A stretch of DNA of 55,383 bases from an uncultured Desulfotomaculum sp. (GTDB taxonomy: Bacteria > Bacillota > Desulfotomaculia > Desulfotomaculales > Desulfotomaculaceae), in assembly GCA_946411205.1 (NCBI GenBank), contig CAMKDG010000003.1:1-55383 (forward strand), in the 5' to 3' direction. The number at the start of each line of letters is the position of its first letter. Position 1 is the first letter of the stretch. The notes below the pieces were generated by a model, which was not told where the DNA came from, ran no database searches, and saw nothing but the letters and a program-made list of their open reading frames with translations. Made by a program: the position numbers and the translations under genes. Below, piece after piece: positions 25,207 through 33,713 of this stretch.

Positions 25207-26618
25207 GGGATCGAGTGATGGAAGAATTACACCAATTGGAAATGTCCATTCCCAAAATGATGGAAATAGCCCACCATAATAAGCTGGACTTTTATCCCAT
25301 GCGTTTTGAGGTTTGTCCGGGTGAAATTATTTATACCTTTGGTGCCTATGGCATGCCCACTCGGTATACGCATTGGTCCTTTGGCAAATCCTATCACCGG
25401 ATGAAAACGCAATACGATTATAACCTAAGCCGGATCTATGAAATGGTGGTCAATTCCGATCCTTGTTATGCATTCCTGTTAGAAGGAAATACCCTTATTC
25501 AAAATAAAATGGTGGCTGCCCATGTACTGGGGCACTGTGATTTTTTTAAAAATAATCTGTATTTTAGTCATACCAATCCGAAAGATATTATCGAATCCAT
25601 GGCAGTGGCCGGGGAACGATTCCGCAGATATGAAATGGTCTATGGTCAGCAGAAAGTGGAGGCATTTATTGATGCGGTTATGTCTATTCAAGAACATATT
25701 GAACCCCATCTACTGATAAAACAAAATGGAAAGAATGCTGGTCAAAAGTGTAGTTGTTGTGGTAGTAAAAAACTGGCCACTCCCTATGATGATCTGTGGG
25801 ACTTAGACCAGGAGAAACATGGCTGCCAAGGTAGTGGAGGCTGTCAGCAAAGAAAGACAGCTAAAATTCCCAAACAGCCGGAAAAAGATCTCCTCTTGTT
25901 TATTATGAAGCATGGCCGGGAGCTTGAGGAATGGCAATTAGATATCATTTCTACCATGCGAGACGAAATGTTATATTTTTGGCCACAAATGCAGACCAAG
26001 ATTATGAATGAAGGTTGGGCCAGTTATTGGCACTTACGCATTATGCGGGAGATGGAGTTAACAGAGGCTGAATCCATAGAGTTTGCCAAAATGCATGCAG
26101 GCGTCGTTATGCCCTCTCGTAACAGTATCAATCCCTATTATCTAGGGCTTAAGATGTTCGAAGCTATTGAGAAACGATGGGATCGCAAATATGGCCAAGG
26201 TGCAGGCAGGGAGAAAATCTTTGAGATTCGGGAAATCGATAATGACGTATCTTTTCTGCGTAATTATTTAACAAAAGAGTTGGTGGAGGAATTGGATTTA
26301 TACCTCTACCGAAAAATTGGGCATGATTGGAAAGTTGTTGAAAAGAATTGGGAAAAGGTACGGAATCACTTGGTGAATAGTATGACCAACTGTGGTTTTC
26401 CAGTCATTGTTGTGGAAGACGGGGATTACGAAAAACGTGGCGAACTTTATTTACGACATATTTTTGATGAAAAAGAGCTGGACATTAAATATCTGGAAAG
26501 AACATTGGTGCATATTCAAAAGTTATGGAATCGACCCGTGCATTTAGAAACAAAAATTGATAAAAAGACCGCCCTATTTAGTTTTGACGGGGAGAAAGCA
26601 AGTAAAAAATTTCCATAA
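25203..26618 (+). CDS. spoVR: SpoVR family protein
   Basis: A 471-residue SpoVR protein, linked in Bacillus to spore cortex formation and conserved with prkA and yhbH. Recognisable blocks include FEVCPGEIIYTFGAYGMPTRY near the start, VAHVLGHCDFFKNN, KIMNEGWASYWH and PSRNSINPYYLG. A CSCCGSKK knuckle near residue 185 is an added zinc-like site. ATG 25203 overlaps the previous stop (ATGA), indicating translational coupling. Confidence 0.93.
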   Translation: MRDRVMEELHQLEMSIPKMMEIAHHNKLDFYPMRFEVCPGEIIYTFGAYGMPTRYTHWSFGKSYHRMKTQYDYNLSRIYEMVVNSDPCYAFLLEGNTLIQNKMVAAHVLGHCDFFKNNLYFSHTNPKDIIESMAVAGERFRRYEMVYGQQKVEAFIDAVMSIQEHIEPHLLIKQNGKNAGQKCSCCGSKKLATPYDDLWDLDQEKHGCQGSGGCQQRKTAKIPKQPEKDLLLFIMKHGRELEEWQLDIISTMRDEMLYFWPQMQTKIMNEGWASYWHLRIMREMELTEAESIEFAKMHAGVVMPSRNSINPYYLGLKMFEAIEKRWDRKYGQGAGREKIFEIREIDNDVSFLRNYLTKELVEELDLYLYRKIGHDWKVVEKNWEKVRNHLVNSMTNCGFPVIVVEDGDYEKRGELYLRHIFDEKELDIKYLERTLVHIQKLWNRPVHLETKIDKKTALFSFDGEKASKKFP

Positions 26619-26630
26619 TTTCGTAAGTAG

Positions 26631-26670
26631 AGAAAGACTCCTGTTTTTGCCAGGAGTCTTTTCTAATTTT
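26631..26670 (+). terminator. Terminator of the prkA operon
   Basis: AGAAAGACTCCTG / CAGGAGTCTTTTCT with a 7-base loop, then a T-rich run. Confidence 0.88.
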
Positions 26671-26728
26671 TTTCAAAGACAAGGGCAATCTAGGTATACT
26701 ACTCAAAAAATACTGGAGTTGATCTATC

Positions 26729-27568
26729 ATGAGACCTATGTGGAAGGGAGCAGTAAGTTTTGGCTTGGTTTATGTACCGGTTAAAATGTATGCTGCCACA
26801 GAAAAGAAAAATGTGAAATTTAATTATCTTCATGATAAATGTAAAACACCCATTCAAAACCGCCGCTTTTGCGCCCATTGTGATACCGAAGTAGCCAATG
26901 AAGAGATTGTGCGTGGTTACGAATATGAAAAGGGTAAATATGTGATCATGAAAGATGAAGACTTTGAAAATTTACCTTCAGAGAGCAGCAAAAGTATTAA
27001 CATTGTAGATTTTGTAGATTTAGCTGATATTGACCCGATTTTTTATGATAAGGGTTATTACTTAGCGCCGGGTGAAGGCGGACAGAAAGTCTATGAGCTT
27101 TTAAAAAGGTCTATGATCGAGACCGGTAAGGTGGCGGTAGCTAAGGTGATTATTCGTAATAAAGAATCCTTAGCTGCTCTACGGGTAGCTGATGATGTAT
27201 TGAGCATTAGCACTATGTTTTATGCCGATGAAGTAAGAAAACCCAAAGCAATCCCAGAATTAGAATATACCGTAGATCTTCATGATAATGAACTAAAAAT
27301 GGCTGTTAATCTGATTAATAATCTTTCCTCCCAGTTTCAGCCGGAAAAATACACCGATGAATATCGTCAGCAGTTGATGGAGGTTATCCAGGCTAAAATT
27401 GCCGGGGAAGAAGTAGAGATGGCACCCACAGCTCAAACCGATAAAGTAATAGACTTAATGTCTGCCCTGAAGGCCAGTATTGATTTGGCAAAGCAGGAAA
27501 GAGATGGTCAGGAAAAGCCGACTAAAACGAAAAAAGCTAGCAGTACCAGAAAAGCCACAGCTTCTTAA
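26729..27568 (+). CDS. ku: Non-homologous end-joining protein Ku
   Basis: The 279-residue protein is a bacterial Ku homodimer that encircles DNA ends. MRPMWKGAVSFGLVYVPVKMY, FNYLHDKCKTPIQNRRFCAHC, EEIVRGYEYEKGKYVIM and YYLAPGEGG are all diagnostic. A Lys/Ala/Ser-rich tail follows residue 255, as in many Ku proteins. It normally recruits LigD; a LigD-type polymerase is encoded at 44480, 17 kb away and not in an operon with it. Spore formers use this system for repair in germinating spores. Confidence 0.95.
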   Translation: MRPMWKGAVSFGLVYVPVKMYAATEKKNVKFNYLHDKCKTPIQNRRFCAHCDTEVANEEIVRGYEYEKGKYVIMKDEDFENLPSESSKSINIVDFVDLADIDPIFYDKGYYLAPGEGGQKVYELLKRSMIETGKVAVAKVIIRNKESLAALRVADDVLSISTMFYADEVRKPKAIPELEYTVDLHDNELKMAVNLINNLSSQFQPEKYTDEYRQQLMEVIQAKIAGEEVEMAPTAQTDKVIDLMSALKASIDLAKQERDGQEKPTKTKKASSTRKATAS

Positions 27569-27668
27569 GGCTACTAGATTCTTCTGCAAAAAAACACAAC
27601 CCTGGTAATTGTTAACGGGTTTCATTTTGAGGTGCAAAACCAATAATCGCATGAAAAATCATGCTAAA

Positions 27669-27712
27669 AATAGAGGCTAATTGTGTTAATCTCACATTGG
27701 CCTCTATTCCAT
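27669..27712. terminator. Terminator after ku
   Basis: AATAGAGGC (27669) / GCCTCTATT (27700) with an imperfect loop region. The remaining gap to 27865 holds another short GGGTCCC-type hairpin and no gene. Confidence 0.6.
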
Positions 27713-27865
27713 TATTTACAGAAGCTTAAGCTATTTTACAATCATATGGAAAAGGACCCAGGCTAATAAAATAAAGGGATAAAGTGGGTCCCTTATAGAC
27801 CCCGTCACCCCTTGTAAATTATTACCTTTGCACCTCAACAGAGCATGACCTTTAAACTAGTGCTA

Positions 27866-28198
27866 TTAACTATTAAAGAAATTACGCCTTGCATCCTTTT
27901 GTATATTATATTTGAATTTAAGAGTTTTTAATTTTTGTTTTAATATTGCTTTTTCACTATCTGCTTTATAGTCATTGAGCTGTTCGGTGATTTTTTCTAT
28001 TTCCTTCAGCAAAACAATTTCTATGGGTAATTCCCCAGAGCTTTGTATTACAGCCCGGAACATCCTCTCTGCTTGAGTTTCATATGGGTTTCTATTTTCT
28101 AAGTTTATGGGCTTTCCCATGCCTGGTAAATTTTGAAGTTGTCCCTTTAATAATGCTTCTTTCATTCTTATTTCAGCTATTTTACTGAACATATCCAA
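27866..28198 (-). CDS. DUF1992 family protein
   Basis: The 110-residue protein carries the DUF1992 domain (DNAJC28-like): an AEIRMKEALLKGQLQNLPGMGKPI block near the start, NPYETQAERMF, and a helical C-terminus. The family is often near DnaJ functions in eukaryotes; its bacterial role is unknown. No membrane segments. It is a single gene. Confidence 0.88.
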   Translation of the reverse strand: MDMFSKIAEIRMKEALLKGQLQNLPGMGKPINLENRNPYETQAERMFRAVIQSSGELPIEIVLLKEIEKITEQLNDYKADSEKAILKQKLKTLKFKYNIQKDARRNFFNS

Positions 28199-28420
28199 CC
28201 ACCACCTAGATCACTAATTCAATATTATTTTGCTTAATAATTTAGTCCTATTATACTACTTTTACTGATAAAGTCATCTAGCAATAGAACTTTGCCTGTT
28301 GCTACATACAACGCAAAAATTTCGCCAACCAAAAAGTAACCAGTATTTGAAACACTTTTACAGTTGCGTTTTTAATGCGTTTTTATATATGATTTTAAAG
28401 ATATTTGCTCCTACAAGGGT

Positions 28421-29776
28421 TTAAAGCTTAATCTGATATTTTTGAGCCCGGTACAGCAGTGCGGAACGGGTAATACCTAATAACTGGGCCGCCTTGGTTT
28501 GGTTGCCATTACTTTTCTCCATAGCCTTTAAAATCAATTCCTTTTCCACATCTTCAAAGGAAATTCCCTTGTCGGGAAAATTAATAATCAATTCTTGCTG
28601 ATCTTCGATCTTGCTGGTTGGCGTCTTTTGGATTTCCTTAGGCAAGTGGTGGGATTTTATTTCGTGTCCCTGGGATAGAATCACTGCACGCTCAACGACA
28701 TTTTGTACTTCCCGAATATTTCCTGGCCATTCATAAGACAACAGAAGACCCATGGCATCGGGAGAGATGAATTGATTATGAGCTGGATTGAATTTTTCCA
28801 AAAAATGCATGACCAGCAGCGGAATATCTTCCTTTCGTTCCCGCAGAGCCGGCAGATGAATGGGCAGTACATTTAATCGATAATATAAATCTTCGCGAAA
28901 AGTTCCATTACGAATGCTTTCCAGGGGATCTCGATTGGTGGCAGCAATGACCCGGACATCCACTTTAATACTTTCTGTGCCGCCCACCCGTTCAAATTGT
29001 CTTTCCTGCAGTACCCTTAATAATTTAACCTGCATGCTTAAGGGCATTTCCGTTACTTCATCTAAAAACAATGTCCCATGGTTGGCTAGTTCAAAGCGCC
29101 CAAGCTTACGTGCCACTGCACCGGTAAAGGCCCCTTTCTCATGACCAAATAATTCACTCTCCAAAAGAGATTCTGGTAAAGCTGCACAATTAATCGGGAC
29201 AAAGGGTTTCTCCCTACGAGAGCTCAGTTGATGAATCGATAACGCACTAACCTCTTTACCAGTACCACTCTCGCCGGTAATTAAGACCGTCGCGTTGCTA
29301 TCGGCTACTCTTTCAATAAGAGTACAGACATCCTGGATGGCTTGGCTGTTGCCAACAATTCGCCCGTATCTCTTATTTAATTCTGACCTCAGGAAAGAAA
29401 CTTCTTCCTGTAAATGACTGACCATGATGGCCTGTTTGACAACAAGTTTTAACTCATCCAGATCAAAGGGTTTCGTAATATAATCAGTGGCACCCAGCTT
29501 CATCGCTTCAATAGCTGTATCAATGGTGCCATGGGCTGTGATCATAATTATGGGAAGGTTAGGGAGTAGATCCTTAGCCTTGACCAATACTTCCAGACCA
29601 TCCATCTCCGGCATTTTTAAGTCCAAAATGACTAAAGAGGGGGTTTCATTACGTAGCAGTTCCAACCCTTGCTTACCCCGGGTGGCAGTAATTACCTGGT
29701 AGCCCTCTTGGCGTAGCCCCTTTTCCAGAGCCCAACACATATGTTCTTCGTCATCAATTACCAGTATCTTGTTCAT
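28421..29776 (-). CDS. NtrC-family sigma-54-dependent response regulator
   Basis: The 451-residue protein has three domains: a receiver with phospho-acceptor D52 (LVILDLKMPEMDG) and switch K102; an AAA+ sigma-54 activator with Walker A GESGTGKE (168-175) and GAFTGA (215-220), the loop that touches sigma-54; and a Fis-type HTH (NGNQTKAAQLLGITRSALLYR). ATG 29776 is the family-typical start; GTG 29788 lies closer to the RBS and is possible. The gene overlaps the histidine kinase by about 23 bp. The sigma-54 promoter at 31496, on the far side of the kinase gene, is the obvious target. Confidence 0.93.
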   Translation of the reverse strand: MNKILVIDDEEHMCWALEKGLRQEGYQVITATRGKQGLELLRNETPSLVILDLKMPEMDGLEVLVKAKDLLPNLPIIMITAHGTIDTAIEAMKLGATDYITKPFDLDELKLVVKQAIMVSHLQEEVSFLRSELNKRYGRIVGNSQAIQDVCTLIERVADSNATVLITGESGTGKEVSALSIHQLSSRREKPFVPINCAALPESLLESELFGHEKGAFTGAVARKLGRFELANHGTLFLDEVTEMPLSMQVKLLRVLQERQFERVGGTESIKVDVRVIAATNRDPLESIRNGTFREDLYYRLNVLPIHLPALRERKEDIPLLVMHFLEKFNPAHNQFISPDAMGLLLSYEWPGNIREVQNVVERAVILSQGHEIKSHHLPKEIQKTPTSKIEDQQELIINFPDKGISFEDVEKELILKAMEKSNGNQTKAAQLLGITRSALLYRAQKYQIKL

Positions 29777-31289
29777 CAAAAAATACACTTCCTTCCTTTG
29801 GGGTGGATTTGGGTAACGTTACTGAAAGAATTGTCCCTTCGGAAGATGTTTCAGAAACCCAAATATTTCCATTGTGCATATGGACAATCTGATGACTGAT
29901 GGATAAGCCCAGTCCCGATCCGTCATCTTTGGTGGTATAGAAAGGATCAAAAATGCGAGGCAGATCCTCTTTGGCTATTCCTATACCGTTATCGATAAAA
30001 TCAACCTTAACCATATCTCTTTCGATACCTGTCTTAATGGTCAGGATTCCTTGGCTTGGCATGGCCTGAATGGCATTTAAAATCAAGTTGACGAAAACTT
30101 GTTTCATTCTGTCAGAATCGATATCAGCAAGGGGTAACGGAAAAGAAAAATCTTTAGCCAATTCTATTTTATGTTGTCGCAGCATGGGGTACGTAAAAGT
30201 AAGAACCGATTCCAACAGCTTGTTGATATCTGTTGGGCATACTACCGGTTTACTGGGGCGACCAAAATCCAATAATTCTTGAATAACCTTATTCCCTCGA
30301 TCCACTTGATCACAAATAACCTTGGTATATTCCTTGATCGTTGGCTCAGATTTATATTCGCCCTCCATCACCTGCACGGTGGCTTTGACAATGCCTAGAG
30401 GATTACGTAATTCATGGGCGACTCCAGTTACCAGCCGTCCTAAAGCCACTAATCTTTCCGAGCGCATTAATTCCTCTTGTAATCTTTTCTTTTCCTTCAA
30501 TGAGTCTGCCATGTTATTGATGGCCTGGACTACTTCACCAATTTCACCCGGCATAGCCGGCAAGCGGTTATCAATATTTTCTTCCATGCTGAGTAGCCCT
30601 CTTTTAATAACCTGCACCTCGGAAACTAGGTTGTGAATGATATAGAGAGCAGCTCCCAAGCCTAGAAATAATCCCAGCAGGGTAAGATATCTGGCGATCA
30701 AACTGAACTGTCGGCTTTGAGCAAATACCGGGTGTACCTGTTCATCGGCCCAGGCAATGGCAAGGAGATGCCCGTTCTTCATAATTGGCATGAGATATTC
30801 AAAGGCCTGATCCCCCAGGGAGCCTGTAATCCGGGAGAGGGGTTCCTTCGTTGCACTTACTGCTGTAATTCCAGAGTAGGCCTCATTTAAGATGCGCTTT
30901 TCACGGTCTTCGGCAATAGGACGATATTGATGCAGATAGCCATGAACATAAAGTTCCTTGGTTTGTGGTATATAGAGTCCCAAACGAACACCTGGATTAA
31001 CATCTGACAGGGGTTTCGCTGTCTTTTTAAAAGCATCGGTAACAGCTTGAATATCGCTAGGGGAGTGCCAGTTATTCTTATCGGTTTCTACAAGAACATC
31101 ATTTAATTCACGGGCAGTTGTATTCACCATGGTTTTCAAACGTTCTTCCTTGGTCTTTAGTAACATTTCATCCTTGGCACCGGAAAAGAAAATATCATAG
31201 ACCATGACCAGGATGGGGATTAATAAAATAGCAAAGATTGTAATCATAATTTGGGTGGCAAAGGACTGTTTTCTTAATATTTTTAGCAA
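29754..31289 (-). CDS. Membrane sensor histidine kinase
   Basis: About 511 residues. TM1 (about 12-31) and TM2 (about 199-219) flank a 165-residue extracellular Cache-like sensor domain. A HAMP linker follows, then HisKA with H292 in VAHELRNPLG and HATPase motifs DNGIGI and GSGLGLSI. TTG 31289 is chosen because AAGGAG lies 8 bases upstream, which removes a spurious N-terminal extension. It pairs with the overlapping NtrC-type regulator. The extracellular sensor suggests a small external ligand, perhaps an organic or inorganic anion given the permeases encoded beside it (inference). Confidence 0.9.
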   Translation of the reverse strand: MLKILRKQSFATQIMITIFAILLIPILVMVYDIFFSGAKDEMLLKTKEERLKTMVNTTARELNDVLVETDKNNWHSPSDIQAVTDAFKKTAKPLSDVNPGVRLGLYIPQTKELYVHGYLHQYRPIAEDREKRILNEAYSGITAVSATKEPLSRITGSLGDQAFEYLMPIMKNGHLLAIAWADEQVHPVFAQSRQFSLIARYLTLLGLFLGLGAALYIIHNLVSEVQVIKRGLLSMEENIDNRLPAMPGEIGEVVQAINNMADSLKEKKRLQEELMRSERLVALGRLVTGVAHELRNPLGIVKATVQVMEGEYKSEPTIKEYTKVICDQVDRGNKVIQELLDFGRPSKPVVCPTDINKLLESVLTFTYPMLRQHKIELAKDFSFPLPLADIDSDRMKQVFVNLILNAIQAMPSQGILTIKTGIERDMVKVDFIDNGIGIAKEDLPRIFDPFYTTKDDGSGLGLSISHQIVHMHNGNIWVSETSSEGTILSVTLPKSTPKEGSVFFDEQDTGN

Positions 31290-31331
31290 ACCCTTCACTC
31301 CTTTGTACAAAATCAAGCAGAACCAATATTG

Positions 31332-31456
31332 ATTGTATAAAAACAAACACGTAATCCAGGTATGTTATTGTTGTCACAAACCGAGTAATGGCCTTGTTTC
31401 TTCGAAAGTAAATCTAGTCTGCGTAAAATAGGTATAATAATTGTATAAAAACAGAC
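31332..31456. repeat. Direct repeats ATTGTATAAAAACARAC, candidate activator sites
   Basis: 17-bp copies at 31332-31348 and 31440-31456 differ at one base. They lie about 148-164 and 40-56 bp upstream of the sigma-54 promoter, fitting upstream activating sites of an NtrC-type protein. The role is inferred. Confidence 0.6.
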
Positions 31457-31495
31457 TATTAAGGCCTGGTTTAGTTGTTTTTTTCTGATATAAAG

Positions 31496-31513
31496 TTGGC
31501 ACTGGTTTTGCAA
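31496..31513 (+). promoter_or_regulatory. Sigma-54 promoter
   Basis: TTGGCACTGGTTTTGCAA contains TGGCAC-N5-TTGCA, with the GG (31498) and GC (31510) separated by exactly 12 bp. This is a near-perfect -24/-12 element. It reads toward the small gene at 31734 and the CBS-domain gene, divergent from the sigma-54 two-component system. Confidence 0.88.
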
Positions 31514-31733
31514 TATAAAAATGTCAAAGGAATTAAAAATTAAATTTTAAGAGAAATTACGAACATTATACCACAAGTGCTTTAAACAAATAATGCAATT
31601 GCTTTGTTTACGTAAAATACTCGAGGTTTTTTAAAAAAATGGTTTGGTCTGTATGTGTGAAATCAAACAAAATGTTGCGGATTTTGTTTTTAGGCTGTGG
31701 CTCTTGCTATTTCTATAACATGGAGGGAGTTAT

Positions 31734-31877
31734 ATGACGGCGACTCAATTTGCCGAGTGGGTTCAGGAGAAGTTTGATACCTGCAATGTACACAATGAAA
31801 TCGAAACAAGCAAATTAATTGTGGAAGTTATGAAGAAATATTTCGCTCTGGGCAAAGAAAGCGATGAAGAGCAATGA
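31734..31877 (+). CDS. Small hypothetical protein (47 aa)
   Basis: ATG 31734 follows TGGAGGGAG at ideal distance and starts MTATQFAEWVQEKFDTCNVH, an acidic soluble helical peptide with one Cys. It is the first gene after the sigma-54 promoter (about 220 bp) and lies 32 bp before the CBS-domain gene. The strong RBS and promoter position make it credible despite its size. No family recognised. Confidence 0.65.
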   Translation: MTATQFAEWVQEKFDTCNVHNEIETSKLIVEVMKKYFALGKESDEEQ

Positions 31878-31909
31878 AGAAAGAGGATTTACTATAAGGG
31901 GTGTACAGG

Positions 31910-32407
31910 ATGCCCGGAAGTACAGATAAGAAAGTTAGGGACATCATGTTGCCCCTTCAAGATTATGCCACGGTATTTTTAGAAAACTCTTTGCGCGATG
32001 CTATGTTTGTATTGAAAAACACCTTTTATTCAGGGTGTATGGCAGGATCCCAATCACACCGTTCAATTTTAGTTTTTGATAAGAAGAAAAGATTAGTTGG
32101 GACGCTAAGTTTTCGGGATGTTATTAGTTCGCTACAAATCATGGGGAGAGATGGTAGAGCAAGGGAAGGTAAATTCAATAGATTATGTCTTAATCAGGCC
32201 TCCAAGAAGGTAAAAGAGGTAATGCGACCCGTTTCTACCAAGCGGTTACAGGCACAGGACAGCATATTGGAAGCTATCGATCTATTGATGAATCAAGATC
32301 TGGAATTGGTCCCTGTAGAAGAAAAGGGCAATGTAGTCGGCATGGTTAGAGCTGTGGAGATTTTTAGGGAAGTCAGCGAACTGGTTGAAAAAGAAATGTT
32401 TTCCTAA
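31910..32407 (+). CDS. CBS-domain pair protein
   Basis: About 165 residues forming two CBS motifs. The first runs VRDIMLPLQDYATVFLENSLRDAMFVL to LVGTLSFRDVISSL; the second runs VKEVMRPVSTKRLQAQDSILEAIDLL to VVGMVRAVEIFREV. Such Bateman modules bind adenine nucleotides and regulate partners. ATG 31910 is favoured over GTG 31901 because AAGGGG is then spaced by 8. It is in the presumed sigma-54 operon; it may gate a permease encoded downstream (inference). Confidence 0.85.
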   Translation: MPGSTDKKVRDIMLPLQDYATVFLENSLRDAMFVLKNTFYSGCMAGSQSHRSILVFDKKKRLVGTLSFRDVISSLQIMGRDGRAREGKFNRLCLNQASKKVKEVMRPVSTKRLQAQDSILEAIDLLMNQDLELVPVEEKGNVVGMVRAVEIFREVSELVEKEMFS

Positions 32408-32423
32408 AACGGGGTGAAAGAAG

Positions 32424-32744
32424 ATGCTGGAAATCGGCGTGCTGTTTAACAGAATGCAGAAAACCATACTTCCGGAAGAGTTGACGGGAGTTTTTGAAAA
32501 AATATCTTTGGCAGATGAACTGTGTAAGGCTTACACTCACGTGAACCGCGATGTAGTGAAGGTAGGTCTCCTAGTAATGATGCTGCAAAGCAAAGGACTA
32601 ATCCACCGTGGACTGGATGGTCTGATGGCATATCTGGCTGATTTGAGCATGGAAGATAGAATGAAAATCTATCATGTAATTACACAGGCACAGACAGAAT
32701 ATGCCGCTGGAGAAGCTAAGATCATTCAATATTTCTGTCATTAA
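32424..32744 (+). CDS. Unknown helical protein
   Basis: The 106-residue protein starts at ATG 32424 behind GGGGTGA, 17 bp after the CBS gene. It is soluble and mainly helical, with a mildly hydrophobic middle (VVKVGLLVMMLQSKGLIHRG). No family recognised. By position it belongs to the same transcript as the CBS protein and the downstream HTH protein. Confidence 0.65.
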   Translation: MLEIGVLFNRMQKTILPEELTGVFEKISLADELCKAYTHVNRDVVKVGLLVMMLQSKGLIHRGLDGLMAYLADLSMEDRMKIYHVITQAQTEYAAGEAKIIQYFCH

Positions 32745-32768
32745 ATAAGACGGGGTGATAATAATGGG

Positions 32769-33539
32769 GTGATGATATTGGATAAAAGAATGATGAAGAG
32801 AGCAAAACATAACCACCAACGAAATTTAGAGATTGTTATCCGAGAACTTCGCTTATTAAACGAACAGGGTGGAGCTTCGTTGGAGCATTTAGCGTTGCAG
32901 TGCGATGTAAGTATTAGACAAATTTATCGTTACCTTAACGAATTACAAAATCTTGGTTACCAAATCCTAAAAGCTGCTTATCCTGGAAATTATTCAACGG
33001 GCAGATACCTGTTGGGTCATTCGGAGCAAGACAACAGAGTAGATTACCCCCTCTTAAATATGTTGCAAGAGCTGGACAATATTAAAAATGAGATAAACTT
33101 TACAAAACTTTTTCTTAAAGAAATGGTTATCCGAATTTGGCTCAATCAGTTAGGGATTGTATTACCATTCTCCATGCCCATTCTAGCCTTTCACCAGGAA
33201 GATGCTATTAAAGTCAGTAAACAAACTATGATTTACGCAGAATCCTCAGGGCAACCTTGGGAAGAGATTAAACTTCGAGTTTCAGCTAAAGTACTTACTA
33301 ACGTTACCCAGACTTTTTCCACCGAGATTATCTCTAAACAAAGACAAAGAGATGGTTCCTTCGTACTTCAACTGAAAACCAAAAGAATTACTGAAATGAG
33401 TGGCTTGTTAACCCGCTGGGGAAGTGAAGTGGATGTATTGGAACCGGGTTCTCTTAGACACAAAATACTGGAAAATTGCAAATCCATTCTTCATGCCAAC
33501 AGGCTAAAGAGAATAGATGGCAAGGTTATTTTTCTGTAG
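32769..33539 (+). CDS. HTH transcriptional regulator (WYL-type layout)
   Basis: About 256 residues. An N-terminal HTH_11-type winged helix (LEHLALQCDVSIRQIYRYLNELQNLGY) is followed by a 170-residue C-terminal part with the layout of WYL/WCX regulators, but without a clear WYL triplet. The start is ambiguous (GTG 32769, ATG 32772 or TTG 32778, all behind GGGGTGAT). Its head is paralogous to the 142-residue protein at 39948 (KRAKHNHQRNLE versus RRGKHNHEANLA). A candidate reader of the GACA-N8-TGTC sites. Confidence 0.75.
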   Translation: MMILDKRMMKRAKHNHQRNLEIVIRELRLLNEQGGASLEHLALQCDVSIRQIYRYLNELQNLGYQILKAAYPGNYSTGRYLLGHSEQDNRVDYPLLNMLQELDNIKNEINFTKLFLKEMVIRIWLNQLGIVLPFSMPILAFHQEDAIKVSKQTMIYAESSGQPWEEIKLRVSAKVLTNVTQTFSTEIISKQRQRDGSFVLQLKTKRITEMSGLLTRWGSEVDVLEPGSLRHKILENCKSILHANRLKRIDGKVIFL

Positions 33540-33713
33540 CAAATATTTAAATTTAAGAGGTTTCAAAGGGGGGATGGGTTTACTAATAAGCACCTTTAAG
33601 AGATACTATGCCTTTGGTAGCACCTTGTTTCACAACCTCATTTGCGTAAATATTCCTACTTTTATTTACAGCACCTTATTTAGCTGACTAATTTGAAGTT
33701 TGGGGGCATTTAT

